Below are positions 35,049-43,924 of a stretch of DNA of 64,000 nucleotides, in pieces. Below the pieces are notes generated by a model that saw nothing but the letters and a program-made list of their open reading frames with translations, ran no database searches and was not told the origin of the DNA. The stretch comes from Leptolyngbya iicbica LK (GTDB taxonomy: Bacteria; Cyanobacteriota; Cyanobacteriia; Phormidesmidales; Phormidesmidaceae): assembly GCF_004212215.1 (NCBI RefSeq), contig NZ_QVFV01000001.1, forward strand, positions 816,814 to 880,813, read 5' to 3'. Numbering within the stretch: position 1 is the stretch's first letter; each line of letters begins with the position of its first letter. The position numbers were made by a program, and so were the translations under genes.

Positions 35049-36452
35049 ATGACTCAGACCGTTCACTACGCCCAGCCACCGCTAGATTTTTTACCGCCCA
35101 AGTTTGATCCCAAGATCCTGTGGCTGATGCAAACTGTGCTGCCAGTTTGGATGCGCTGGAAAAGCAGCGTTAAAACCCTCAACATTCAAGGGGCCGATGT
35201 CCTCATTGACCTGTTCCAGCAATTCGCGGCACAAGAGGCGCGATTTCTCATTGCCTTTCGTCACCCCAGCCCTGACGACGCCTACTGCCTGATGAACCTG
35301 CTGTGGAATCAGCTGCCCAAAATCAGTCGTGAACTAGGCAAACCGCTGCCCCAAACGCCCCACGTCCATTTCATTTACGATCGCGGCATTCCCCTCTGGG
35401 CCGGCGATTGGATCGGGAATCTGTATTCTCGCCTCGGTGGCACCTCCATCCAGCGGGGCAAGGTCGATCGCCAAGGGCTCAAATCCGCACGCCACTTGTT
35501 TGCCAACGGCCAATTTCCCATGGCCGCCGCTCCCGAAGGGGCCAATAACGGCCATAGCGAAATTGTCAGCCCCTTTGAGCCGGGGATTTCCCAGATGGGC
35601 TTTTGGTGCGTCGATGATTTACACAAGGCCCAGCGCTCGGAAGCCGTCTTTATTGTGCCCCTGGGGATTCAATATTTTTATCAGGATGCCCCCTGGCAAC
35701 CCCTGGCAGATTTACTCGCCCAACTCGAGCGAGAAGTCGGCATCACGCCCCCAGCAGCGACCTTACCGACTGCCCCTGAAGCGATCGCCCCAGCCCTTTA
35801 TCCCCGACTGGTGCAACTCGGCTGGCGACTGCTCGAAATGATGGAATCCTACTACAGCGATTTCTTCGAAGCGTCGTTTATGCCGGCGGAAACGAGCATC
35901 AATCAGTCGGCCAATGAGCTCGCGGAGCGGTTAAATCGCCTATTAAATGCGGCCTTGCAAACCGCTGAGTCATTTTTCCGGATTCCGGCTCAAGGGTCGG
36001 TGATTGATCGCTGCCGCAAAATTGAGCAAGCCGGTTGGGACTGGATTTATCGAGAAGATTTGCGACCTGACAAAATCCTCTCCCCCGTTGAGCGCGGACT
36101 CGCCGATCGCATCGCCGAAGAAGCCACCTTACGGATGTGGCATATGCGCCTGGTAGAAAGCTTTGTCGCCGTCACGGGTGAATATGTGCAGGCGAAACCG
36201 TCGGTTGAGCGCTTTGCCGAAACGCTATTGTTACTGCGCGACACCATTGCCCGCATCAAAGGCGAAAATCCTTTTCCTCGGCCCACCTTGGGAGAGCAAA
36301 TTGCGTACCTGGCAGTAGGAGCACCACTGTCGGTGAGCGATCGCTGGCCCACTTACAAAAGCAACCGCCGTCAAGCGATCGCTGATCTCACCACTGATTT
36401 ACAAACCGCTGTGCAAGCCCTCATCACGGCGGAGAAACCGCCGACGCCGTAA
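35049..36452 (+). CDS. PlsC-like glycerolipid acyltransferase-family protein
   Basis: An acyltransferase-type HX4D motif appears as RHPSPDDAY (near residue 76), with IYDRGIPLWAG and SIQRGKVDRQGLKSA resembling blocks II and III, and the conserved AAPEGANNGHSE (near 159) resembling block III's EG. LGIQYFYQDAPW further matches. These are motifs of 1-acyl-glycerol-3-phosphate acyltransferases that make phosphatidic acid. The C-terminal 240 residues are helical and not typical of PlsC, so the substrate is uncertain. The 3' end overlaps the convergent DUF1802 gene by 29 bases. Confidence 0.75.
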   Translation: MTQTVHYAQPPLDFLPPKFDPKILWLMQTVLPVWMRWKSSVKTLNIQGADVLIDLFQQFAAQEARFLIAFRHPSPDDAYCLMNLLWNQLPKISRELGKPLPQTPHVHFIYDRGIPLWAGDWIGNLYSRLGGTSIQRGKVDRQGLKSARHLFANGQFPMAAAPEGANNGHSEIVSPFEPGISQMGFWCVDDLHKAQRSEAVFIVPLGIQYFYQDAPWQPLADLLAQLEREVGITPPAATLPTAPEAIAPALYPRLVQLGWRLLEMMESYYSDFFEASFMPAETSINQSANELAERLNRLLNAALQTAESFFRIPAQGSVIDRCRKIEQAGWDWIYREDLRPDKILSPVERGLADRIAEEATLRMWHMRLVESFVAVTGEYVQAKPSVERFAETLLLLRDTIARIKGENPFPRPTLGEQIAYLAVGAPLSVSDRWPTYKSNRRQAIADLTTDLQTAVQALITAEKPPTP

Positions 36453-37023
36453 TCGGCGCGATCGCCGTCATCAGGTCAGCTACTCGTTGTTGATAGGCCG
36501 CTGTCGTCAAGACAGGGGTACTGTCAGGCAAGTTTCCAGTCTCTGGCAACTCGACCCAAGAGCGACAGCCACCATAGCGCTTGGCATACACAAGTTGGAG
36601 CGGGGTCGTAAAGCGATACCCCCGCAAGCACAAAACATACGCTGGGCGTTCCGGCTTCCAAGCCAAGCGCTCGGTCAGCCAGTCATCCGTCCAAATATGG
36701 AAAGGTCGTAGCCGCTCAATCATGTCAGAGCCTTGCAAAGCCAACTGATGGGTAATCTCAACCCACCCTGGCAACAGCATCGCGTCACCCTCTTGGGGCA
36801 CCCCAGTCGCAGTAACTCGCGCCGACCACGGCTGACGCATCGCCGCCACAGACTGATGCTCATAAGTGGGAAACAGCACAACGCGATCGCTCGGCACTTC
36901 AAACACGGGCTTCGCTTCCCGAATGCCCCCTTTTCGGATCAAGAGAATCAAATCCCCTGATAACAAGGCGTCCACCGCCACGGCCCATTCCTTCAGAGCC
37001 CAAGTCATGTTAGTCAACGTCAT
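36424..37023 (-). CDS. DUF1802-family protein
   Basis: The protein starts MTLTNMTWALKEWAVAVDALLSGDLILLIRKGGIRE, the standard opening of DUF1802, which continues with LFPTYEHQ near residue 50. The family is largely cyanobacterial and uncharacterised. A conserved WxxR...YVLCLRGYRF block lies near residues 120-140. The second ATG at 37008 (MTWALKEW) is an alternative start. The stop lies inside the end of the acyltransferase gene on the other strand (29-base overlap). It is cytoplasmic, with no membrane segments. Confidence 0.85.
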   Translation of the reverse strand: MTLTNMTWALKEWAVAVDALLSGDLILLIRKGGIREAKPVFEVPSDRVVLFPTYEHQSVAAMRQPWSARVTATGVPQEGDAMLLPGWVEITHQLALQGSDMIERLRPFHIWTDDWLTERLAWKPERPAYVLCLRGYRFTTPLQLVYAKRYGGCRSWVELPETGNLPDSTPVLTTAAYQQRVADLMTAIAPITASAVSPP

Positions 37024-37084
37024 GCCTCCTGCCGCTGCGCCGATTCAATTGCCTCAAGCGTAGCGTGACAATCGATAACCTCGT

Positions 37085-37825
37085 TCAGAGCAACAGTTGT
37101 AATGCCTGAGGCTCACTTAAGACCGCCTGGGCTTCCGCGATCGCCGGACTACCGCCCCAGGTGACGCTCACAAACCCTGCACACTTGCCATTGTGAGCTA
37201 ACTGCTGATCTAAGGCTGAATCACCAATCACTAAACATTCCTCAGGGGCGACCCGCAATTTTTCACAGGCCGTCCACACCATTTGCGGATCTGGTTTAAC
37301 TGGCGGGGATTCACTGCCCGCGCTCCAAGCAATCTGAGCCGCCAGGTCATAACAGTCCAGAAAATCTTGAATATTTGCCGTCGTATCACCTGACAAGACC
37401 GCCATCACGAGTCCCATCTGCTGGGCCTGCTGCAAGAGTTCAGGAATGCCCGCCAAGGGGGGCGTCAGGTCAGCTTTGCGAGTGACACTGCGATCGCTCT
37501 CCGCAAAGCTCGACTGTACCCATTGCCGCGAGTCAGCCCAAGCATGGCCACGGGCTGCCACATAGGCCGCCGCCGCAATTTCATTTTCATAGCGGGTACC
37601 GACCGCCATGAGTCCCGCCGGGTCATACTGCCCAGCAACACAACCAAAGGCCGCCATCAGGTCATCGTAAACACCGGGCACCTTTTGGTTGAGGGAGTGC
37701 GATCGCTGATGTGCCAACTTCTGTAAAAAGCCGTAGGAATCTGCCAGCGTCCCATCCTTATCCCACAAAATGGCTGCAATGCCTTCAAATCGGCGAGCCC
37801 CGCATTGTACGTTCAACCCCTTCAT
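37085..37825 (-). CDS. HAD-superfamily hydrolase (phosphoglycolate-phosphatase-like)
   Basis: HAD motifs in order: ILWDKDGTLADS (motif I, nucleophile aspartate near residue 22), VLSGDT (motif II serine/threonine), KPDPQMVW (motif III lysine) and VIGDSALDQQLA (motif IV). The helical cap between motifs I and II is of the C1 type, as in phosphoglycolate and beta-phosphoglucomutase-like phosphatases. The substrate is unknown. It lies downstream of rpsA on the same strand, but the rpsA terminator probably separates the two, so it may have its own promoter. Confidence 0.88.
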   Translation of the reverse strand: MKGLNVQCGARRFEGIAAILWDKDGTLADSYGFLQKLAHQRSHSLNQKVPGVYDDLMAAFGCVAGQYDPAGLMAVGTRYENEIAAAAYVAARGHAWADSRQWVQSSFAESDRSVTRKADLTPPLAGIPELLQQAQQMGLVMAVLSGDTTANIQDFLDCYDLAAQIAWSAGSESPPVKPDPQMVWTACEKLRVAPEECLVIGDSALDQQLAHNGKCAGFVSVTWGGSPAIAEAQAVLSEPQALQLLL

Positions 37826-37877
37826 CTCAACTCCTCATCAACATTGGCAGCCACGTTCACCGCCACCGCATAGCCAC

Positions 37878-37909
37878 AAAAAAGGGCCGCAACCTATCGC
37901 TACGACCCT
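37878..37909 (-). terminator. Rho-independent terminator of rpsA
   Basis: On the minus strand GGGTCGTAGC pairs with GGTTGCGGCCC around a short loop (stem mostly GC with wobble pairs), followed directly by TTTTTT. It lies about 30 bases after the rpsA stop. Confidence 0.8.
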
Positions 37910-37936
37910 CAGATATGAATCTAATTCAAGCGAAGT

Positions 37937-38920
37937 CTAGTCTTCAGTAGCGGAGAAATCATCATCACTATAGTCACTAGTATCCTCACCGCCCGATTGA
38001 GCCGCTTCTTCTTCCGCTTTCTTCGCCATCGCTTCACGATACTTTTCAGCCATCTCCTCCGCTTTGTCGAAGACCAAGTCAGGGTTCTTCACCATGTCAC
38101 CGGGCTCCGGCTCAAGCTGCTTAGTAGACAGTGAGATCCGACCACGCTCAGCATCCAGGTCAATGATCATGACTTTGATTTCGTCATTCACATTAAAGAC
38201 GCTGTGGGGCGTATCGATGTGATCATGAGAGATTTCGGAGATGTGTAGCAAGCCGCTGACGCCGCCGATGTCGATAAACGCACCATAAGGCTTCAAACCG
38301 CGTACGGTGCCGAGTACTACTTCGCCAACTTCCAGGCCGTTCATCTTACGCTCTACCAGAGCACGACGATGGCTCAAGACAAGGCGATTTCGTTCTTCAT
38401 CCACTTCTAGGAACTTCAGCGGCAACTCTTCCGCCACCAAATCTTCCTTGGGCTTGCGGGTGCTGATATGAGAACCGGGAATAAACCCACGGAGTCCCTC
38501 AATGCGCACCAGAGCACCACCTCGGTTGGTCGCAAAGACTTCAGAACGGACGGTTGCGTCTTCCTGTTGCAGCTGGCGGACTCGCTCCCAAGCACGCATG
38601 TACTCGATGCGACGAATCGACAGCGTCAACTGACCATCTTCGTTCTCGTCAGTGAGAATAAAGAACTCGCGAGTTTCATCCGATTGCAAAACCTCGTCCG
38701 GGCTTTCCACACGGTTGATGGACATTTCCTGGATGGGAATGTAGGCGGCAGTCTTGGCACCAATGTCAATGAGGGCGCCTCGGGGCTCTAAGCTGAAAAC
38801 TGTGCCAGCAACGGTATCACCGGGGCTAAAGTGATAGTCGTACTTATCTAATAGTGCTGCAAAATCGTCGTGGGTGAACCCAATATCCGTACCCTTTTCC
38901 TGCTCTACCTGATTGACCAT
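37937..38920 (-). CDS. rpsA: 30S ribosomal protein S1
   Basis: Three S1 OB-fold repeats are visible: GDTVAGTVFSLEPRGALIDIGAK...YIP (about 35-105), the middle repeat (120-185, ending RALVERKMN), and the best conserved GEVVLGTVRGLKPYGAFIDIGGVSGLLHISEIS (195-265). The three-repeat, 327-residue form with an acidic, alanine- and glutamate-rich tail is the cyanobacterial/chloroplast type (Rps1A), shorter than the six-repeat enterobacterial one. It binds mRNA leaders and helps start translation. The leader of about 140 nt and the terminator are listed separately. Confidence 0.95.
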   Translation of the reverse strand: MVNQVEQEKGTDIGFTHDDFAALLDKYDYHFSPGDTVAGTVFSLEPRGALIDIGAKTAAYIPIQEMSINRVESPDEVLQSDETREFFILTDENEDGQLTLSIRRIEYMRAWERVRQLQQEDATVRSEVFATNRGGALVRIEGLRGFIPGSHISTRKPKEDLVAEELPLKFLEVDEERNRLVLSHRRALVERKMNGLEVGEVVLGTVRGLKPYGAFIDIGGVSGLLHISEISHDHIDTPHSVFNVNDEIKVMIIDLDAERGRISLSTKQLEPEPGDMVKNPDLVFDKAEEMAEKYREAMAKKAEEEAAQSGGEDTSDYSDDDFSATED

Positions 38921-39437
38921 GCTAATGTTTACCTACCGTTTTCTCCGTGATGAGTGTTCTCCTCAGTTCGCAAGGGACCGAGCCAAATGGGCCAAGCCCA
39001 TCAAGTTGTCTCACTTCTAAGCAGACGAGGTTAGCGGGAGACTGATCTCTCGCAAGAGTTACGATTATACCTGAAAACACCGGCCTTAGGGTCGAAAACT
39101 TGTATGGTGCGGCCTGGATTAGTTCACTGCGAACCGTTACAGAAATTTTCTGAAATTTGTCTGGCATCATTGCGATCGCCGAACTGTTGCCAACACATTC
39201 AGCAAACTATACGCTCCAGCAAGCTGAATTCTTGAGTACTGCCAGGACAGATCTCCACTCCACGGCACCGCAAAAATCGCCCCAACTCTAGTCAGTTGCC
39301 AACACAGTTTTGACAATATGGCATTGGCGATATCGTGCCTGCTTAACTCTCGGCATTGACCGCAAGTCGCCACTGCGAAGCCTAGTCAACAATCAGGAAG
39401 GGTAGTTTTGCCTGCAGACGGGTGCAGTACTGCGCCG
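38921..39437. other. Intergenic region between aroH and rpsA (rpsA leader and promoter)
   Basis: About 520 bases between minus-strand rpsA and aroH. A TATAAT (minus strand, 39064-39069) provides a likely -10 for rpsA, implying a leader of roughly 140 nt. Such leaders of ribosomal protein genes may be autoregulatory, but I could not define a structure. Frames at 38922-39170 and 39167-39373 on the minus strand have no supporting features. Confidence 0.45.
39064..39069 (-). promoter_or_regulatory. Candidate -10 element for rpsA
   Basis: A perfect TATAAT on the minus strand, preceded by TCAGG. The -35 match is poor. The distance to the rpsA ATG is about 145 bases, giving a long untranslated leader. 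Confidence 0.5.
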
Positions 39438-39857
39438 CTAATCATGCCGCGAAGGAACCGAAACGGCACGGTCATCGAGATCAGGGCGTAAGTTTCGGGC
39501 TTCTCGCAGATACACGTGAGACACTTGTTCGTGGAGAACTGGCACTTGTGTGTGCATCAACACGCGAATGCAGCGCGGCAGGCTACCCACGACATGCATA
39601 TGTTGTACATCTAGTAGCGGAACGACATCCCAACCGGGACGCTGCCGAGCCGCCGCTGCCGGGAACAAAGCGTCTAAATCTTGAGTAACGGAAAACGTGA
39701 CGCTAATTAAATATTCAGGGCTGAGACGATTTTGCGACTCGATGGCATCTAACAGCTCATGGGTAGCATCGGCGATCGCTTCGGCCGAGTTTTGAGACAC
39801 GGTGATGGCGCCACGGATGCCTTGAATTCGCCAACCCACATTTATTTCCTCCAACAT
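39438..39857 (-). CDS. aroH: Chorismate mutase, AroH type
   Basis: The start VGWRIQGIRGAITVSQNSAEAI and the middle region PEYLISVTFSVTQDLDALFPA match the monofunctional, trimeric AroH family (as in Bacillus) that converts chorismate to prephenate on the way to phenylalanine and tyrosine. The C-terminal block RCIRVLMHTQVP...HVYLREARNLRPDL completes the fold. The 139-residue length is slightly longer than Bacillus AroH. An in-frame GTG seven codons in is an alternative start. It follows sppA by about 240 bases on the same strand. Confidence 0.93.
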   Translation of the reverse strand: MLEEINVGWRIQGIRGAITVSQNSAEAIADATHELLDAIESQNRLSPEYLISVTFSVTQDLDALFPAAAARQRPGWDVVPLLDVQHMHVVGSLPRCIRVLMHTQVPVLHEQVSHVYLREARNLRPDLDDRAVSVPSRHD

Positions 39858-40094
39858 GCCTTACCAAAATATTAAGTACTCTTTCGCTTTGAAATATGTA
39901 AAACGGGATTGATTAGCGTCAATCCTAGCAGCCTGTGCTGATGTAAATTGTGTGGGCTGTATCCGAGGAAATCGGCTAAGTCTGCAAAGTTAGGCCCGCG
40001 CGCTGTCGTCTCAATGATCGGGCTTTCAGGCGCTTCCATCTCCTTTAACGCTAGTTACCTGCCGAGCCCGCGATCGCCCTCCGGCAAATCTCCA

Positions 40095-40946
40095 TCAGGG
40101 ACGATAAAGCCACAACGGTAAACCCGAGGTCGAGATTTCAAACTCTAGCCAATTGGTGACCGTCTGCAAATTGGTTGAAGCTTCGGGAAAGATTTGCGCC
40201 AACATTGACTGACTGCGCCCCGGCAAGAACTTTTGCAGTCCGGTCTTTTTGGCTTCGAGCTTTTTGACGGGGGCCTTGTCAGGGTCTAAACCTGCCAGTT
40301 CAGCGGCCCAGCGGCGGGCATCTTCTTCCGTGCCGAGACGATCGACGACGCCCAGTTCCAGCGCTTGTTCTCCCGTAAAGATGCGGCCATCAGCAAACCC
40401 CCGCACCACCTCTTCTGCGAGGCCCCGCGCTTGGGCCACGGTTTTAACAAACTGACCGTAGCTAACGTCAATCAACTCCTGCAAAATCGACTGTTCGGCA
40501 TCGGTCAGTTCGCGATCAAAAGCGAGAATGTCCTTATACGGACCAGATTTGATCACCTTAAAGGAAACGCCAACTCGGTCAAGCAGCCGTTCTAAGTTGT
40601 TGCCACGGAGGATGACGCCGATGCTGCCCGTAATCGTGCCAGGATTAGAAACGATATGCTTTGCGCCCATACCGATGTAGACACCGCCCGAAGCCGAAAT
40701 ATTGCCAAAGCTCGCTACGACGGGAATGTCCTTGTCTTGGAGCCGCAGCAAAGCATTGTAAATTTCTTGAGAGTCACCGACCGTTCCCCCAGGACTATCA
40801 ATTCTGAGTAGCACCGCGGGAAATTTCTTTTCGATCACTTGCTCCAGGGCTTCTAAAACATGTTTGCGAGTGGTGCCAGCGATCGCGCCACTAACTTCAA
40901 TGCGAGCGATCGATTGTTGAGCACGGGATTTAAATGGCCAAATCAT
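40095..40946 (-). CDS. sppA: Signal peptide peptidase SppA, short type
   Basis: A ClpP-fold serine protease that degrades cleaved signal peptides at the membrane. The catalytic serine lies in SASGGVYIG (S86) and the general-base lysine in SGPYKD (K138). RIDSPGGTVGDSQEIY and NPGTITGSIGVI are also conserved. The 283-residue, single-domain form (bacterial short SppA, SppA2-like) has no clear N-terminal membrane anchor; the C-terminus carries moderately hydrophobic segments (LEFEISTSGLPLWLY). Cyanobacterial SppA is linked to thylakoid protein turnover under light stress, a role inferred here. Confidence 0.93.
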   Translation of the reverse strand: MIWPFKSRAQQSIARIEVSGAIAGTTRKHVLEALEQVIEKKFPAVLLRIDSPGGTVGDSQEIYNALLRLQDKDIPVVASFGNISASGGVYIGMGAKHIVSNPGTITGSIGVILRGNNLERLLDRVGVSFKVIKSGPYKDILAFDRELTDAEQSILQELIDVSYGQFVKTVAQARGLAEEVVRGFADGRIFTGEQALELGVVDRLGTEEDARRWAAELAGLDPDKAPVKKLEAKKTGLQKFLPGRSQSMLAQIFPEASTNLQTVTNWLEFEISTSGLPLWLYRP

Positions 40947-41174
40947 AGATGGAGCAGACTAAGTAAAGATGATGAGCTTGCCACAGTTGCCAAAACAGAG
41001 CCATCACTGGCGAAGAATGACTGGCTGTAGAACTAACGTTTATCGCCCATTGTACTCGCCTGGCTGAACCCTCTGGGCAACCGTGAGAGATTAGGGCAAC
41101 TAGCTAGTGACTTCAAGTTTCTTTATATTGAAGTAATGTTTGTTCAATAACTTTGGCGATCGCTGACCCCGTCC

Positions 41175-42191
41175 ATGGCCCTAACCCCATCCACCCCTAA
41201 GCCCCTTTGGCGGCTACCCATCATCATTTCGCCCTTTTTTCTATGGGGCACCGCGATGGTCGCCATGAAAGGGGTCATTCCCGACACAGCGCCCTTCTTT
41301 TTAGCCACGATGCGACTGTTGCCAGCGGGGGGGCTAGTGCTCATCGCAGCGATGATTATGGGCCGCAGCTTTGAGGTTAGCTGGCGCGGCTGGTTTTGGA
41401 TTGCTTTTTTTGGCCTGGTGGATGGCACCCTGTTTCAGGGATTTTTAGCCCAAGGGCTCGTGCGGACTGGCGCTGGTTTAGGGTCCGTCATGATTGATTC
41501 GCAGCCCTTGGCAGTCGCGTTAATGGCGCGGTGGCTATTTCAAGAGCAGGTGGGCGCTTTAGGCTGGCTGGGGCTGGCAATCGGATTGGCTGGCATCACC
41601 TTGCTCGGCCTACCGGATGAATGGGTCATTAGTTTTTTTCAAGGTCACTTCACGCTGTCTGAGGTGCCCGCTGATGGCCTCATGCTGCTGCAGTTGCTGT
41701 TCGACCAAGGCGAATGGCTGATGCTGATGGCCGCGCTGTCGATGGCGGTGGGCACCATTTTGATTCGCTACGTTGCGCAAGAGGCTGACCCAGTGGTGGC
41801 GACGGGGTGGCACATGATGCTGGGGGGCCTGCCGCTCGCAGCCCTCTCGCTCATCGGTGAGCCCCAACCTTGGGCGGGCATTAGTCTCACGGGTTGGGGG
41901 GCGATCGCCTATTCCACAATTTTTGGCAGCGCGATCGCTTACGGCGTGTTTTTCTTTCTGGCCTCTCGCGGCAATCTGACGAGTCTGAGTGCCCTCACCT
42001 TCCTGACGCCAGTCTTTGCCCTGTTGTTTGGCAATTTATTTTTGGGCGAAGTGTTGAGTCCGCTTCAGACCTTAGGAGTCTCATTCACTATCGTGAGTAT
42101 TTATTTGATTAACCAGCGCGAAACCTTGACCCAGTGGGTGCTGAGTAAGTGGCAACTGTTGCATGAGCCACCGGTTGAATCCAAAAGTTAA
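41175..42191 (+). CDS. EamA/DMT-superfamily transporter
   Basis: Ten hydrophobic segments arranged as two EamA repeats (about residues 12-150 and 180-310), with LWGTAMVAMKGVI near the start and GSAIAYGVFFFLASRGNLTSLSALTFLTPVFALLFGNLFLGE in the second repeat, the standard DMT pattern. A longer hydrophilic insertion (about 155-180) separates the repeats. DMT proteins export amino acids, nucleobases or other metabolites through the inner membrane; the substrate is unknown. The upstream gap holds no clear promoter. Confidence 0.9.
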   Translation: MALTPSTPKPLWRLPIIISPFFLWGTAMVAMKGVIPDTAPFFLATMRLLPAGGLVLIAAMIMGRSFEVSWRGWFWIAFFGLVDGTLFQGFLAQGLVRTGAGLGSVMIDSQPLAVALMARWLFQEQVGALGWLGLAIGLAGITLLGLPDEWVISFFQGHFTLSEVPADGLMLLQLLFDQGEWLMLMAALSMAVGTILIRYVAQEADPVVATGWHMMLGGLPLAALSLIGEPQPWAGISLTGWGAIAYSTIFGSAIAYGVFFFLASRGNLTSLSALTFLTPVFALLFGNLFLGEVLSPLQTLGVSFTIVSIYLINQRETLTQWVLSKWQLLHEPPVESKS

Positions 42192-42517
42192 GTCGTTTTG
42201 CCCCGAGGTGCTGGGCTGATGCTCAGCGCTTACCCAGTGCGCGATGCATGGCGAGGGCTTGGTTGATCCGCACTAGCACGCTGAATACGCCCCTTCGACC
42301 AAGCCGCCAGAGACAAATACCGTCATCCCACTTGAAAACTTAATACAGTCTAAGAATTGGAACACCGTGACGCTGTTGCTCAACTTTTTTGGCTAGACTA
42401 ACCTTCAATTAGTTTCAGTGCCGTTTACTTGGCTCTGACAAGCTCGCCAGGTGCTTGTGCGCTGATGGCGTCGCTGCTGATTACCTGCAAAAATCTCAAT
42501 TTCCGCCATTTACACCT
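42192..42517. other. Intergenic region upstream of Ctp protease
   Basis: About 325 bases. A TAGACT at 42394-42399 could be a -10 element, but no good -35 is present at the right distance. The frame of the protease is open from 42455; this part has no family match. No RNA gene or strong hairpin was seen. Confidence 0.35.
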
Positions 42518-43858
42518 ATGACCCGCGCTGCGAATCGACGAGCTTCTTCGCTAATGGCTGTTACTAAAGGCGCGATCGCCACGTCGCTACTGACAGCTGT
42601 CTCCACTGTGGCAAGCCCTTTTCAAGCGATCGCTGAGGCCGCAGAGTTAGCCGAAAACAGTCCCAAAGCAGTACTGGATGAAGCCTGGCAGCTGGTTTAT
42701 CAGGAATATGTTGACTCCACCTTTAATCAAACGGATTGGTTGGCCGCTCGGCAACGATTATTAGATCGCGATTACACATCGACTGAAGCGGCCTATGATG
42801 CCTTGCGAGACGAGTTGCGCCGTCTCAACGATCCCTACACGCGATTCTTAGATCCTCGCGAGTATGCCGAAATTTCAGATCAGACAGCTGGCGAGGTTTC
42901 AGGTGTCGGCTTACAGGTGCAACGCGATGCTCAGACCCGCAGCATTGTCGTCACTACAGTTCTGGAAAATTCGCCAGCCGCGGCACGGGGGTTGCGCGTC
43001 GGCGATCGCATTTTGCTGGTCGATGGGCAATCAGTCGAACGGCTCACTGCTAACGGCGTGGCCCAACTGCTGCGCGGCACCGAAAACTCTCAAGTCACGG
43101 TGACCTATTCCCGCAACGGGAGCGATCCCCAATCGGTCATTTTGACGCGAGCCCGGTTAGAACTGCCGACGGTGGCCCATGACCTCAAGCAAATCGATGG
43201 TTATCGCATTGGCTACATTCGCTTAGATGAGTTCAATGGCCACGCGACTGAGCAAATGGTCGAAGCGATCGAAACTTTGTCGGACCAGGATGCAGAGGCA
43301 TTCATTTTAGACTTGCGCGGCAATCCGGGAGGGCTGCTCTCAGCCAGCATTGAAATTAGCCGTCTGTGGCTGCAGCGTGGCCCCATTGTCCGCACCCTTG
43401 ATCGCAACGGCGAACCGTCCGAAATTAACGCCAATCGTTCTGCATTGACTGATTTGCCGATGGCCGTGTTGGTCAACAGTCGCTCCGCCAGCTCAAGCGA
43501 AATTTTGACGGGAGCCTTGCAAGACAATGATCGGGCCACTATTGTCGGCACGACGACCTACGGTAAGGCGCTAGTGCAGTCACTGTATGGACTCTCCGAT
43601 GGCTCGGGGCTGGCGGTGACGATCGCTCACTATTACACCCCCAACGGCACTGACATTAGCCACAAGGGCATCACGCCTGATATTGAAGTCGAATTGAGTA
43701 ATAGCGAAGAGCGTGATCTGTTTCGCGATCTGACTCGCTTGGCTTCAGAACAGGATACCCAGTTTATTCAAGCGGTCGAGTCCCTGGCACCGACGATCCA
43801 AAGTCATCGCGCCATGCCAGCAACGCCGACCCAGTTAGGGCGATCGCCGGACGAGTAA
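42518..43858 (+). CDS. Carboxyl-terminal processing protease (S41 family)
   Basis: A Sec-type signal peptide (about residues 12-38: MAVTKGAIATSLLTAVSTVASPFQAIA) precedes an S41 N-terminal domain, a PDZ domain (SGVGLQVQRDAQ...SPAAARGLRVGDRILLVDGQSVE, about 125-210) and the peptidase core with LDLRGNPGGLLSASIEIS. The catalytic serine lies in NSRSASSSEILTGAL and the lysine in TTTYGKALVQ. Cyanobacterial CtpA, CtpB and CtpC are lumenal or periplasmic; CtpA trims the D1 protein. Which paralogue this is cannot be decided without a tree, so no gene symbol is given. Confidence 0.92.
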   Translation: MTRAANRRASSLMAVTKGAIATSLLTAVSTVASPFQAIAEAAELAENSPKAVLDEAWQLVYQEYVDSTFNQTDWLAARQRLLDRDYTSTEAAYDALRDELRRLNDPYTRFLDPREYAEISDQTAGEVSGVGLQVQRDAQTRSIVVTTVLENSPAAARGLRVGDRILLVDGQSVERLTANGVAQLLRGTENSQVTVTYSRNGSDPQSVILTRARLELPTVAHDLKQIDGYRIGYIRLDEFNGHATEQMVEAIETLSDQDAEAFILDLRGNPGGLLSASIEISRLWLQRGPIVRTLDRNGEPSEINANRSALTDLPMAVLVNSRSASSSEILTGALQDNDRATIVGTTTYGKALVQSLYGLSDGSGLAVTIAHYYTPNGTDISHKGITPDIEVELSNSEERDLFRDLTRLASEQDTQFIQAVESLAPTIQSHRAMPATPTQLGRSPDE

Positions 43859-43924
43859 TGCTCCTGGCTGATGAGCCCAGCGGCGGTCACTCAATTAATT
43901 AGACAAGAGTGCAGGCCTCCCGAC

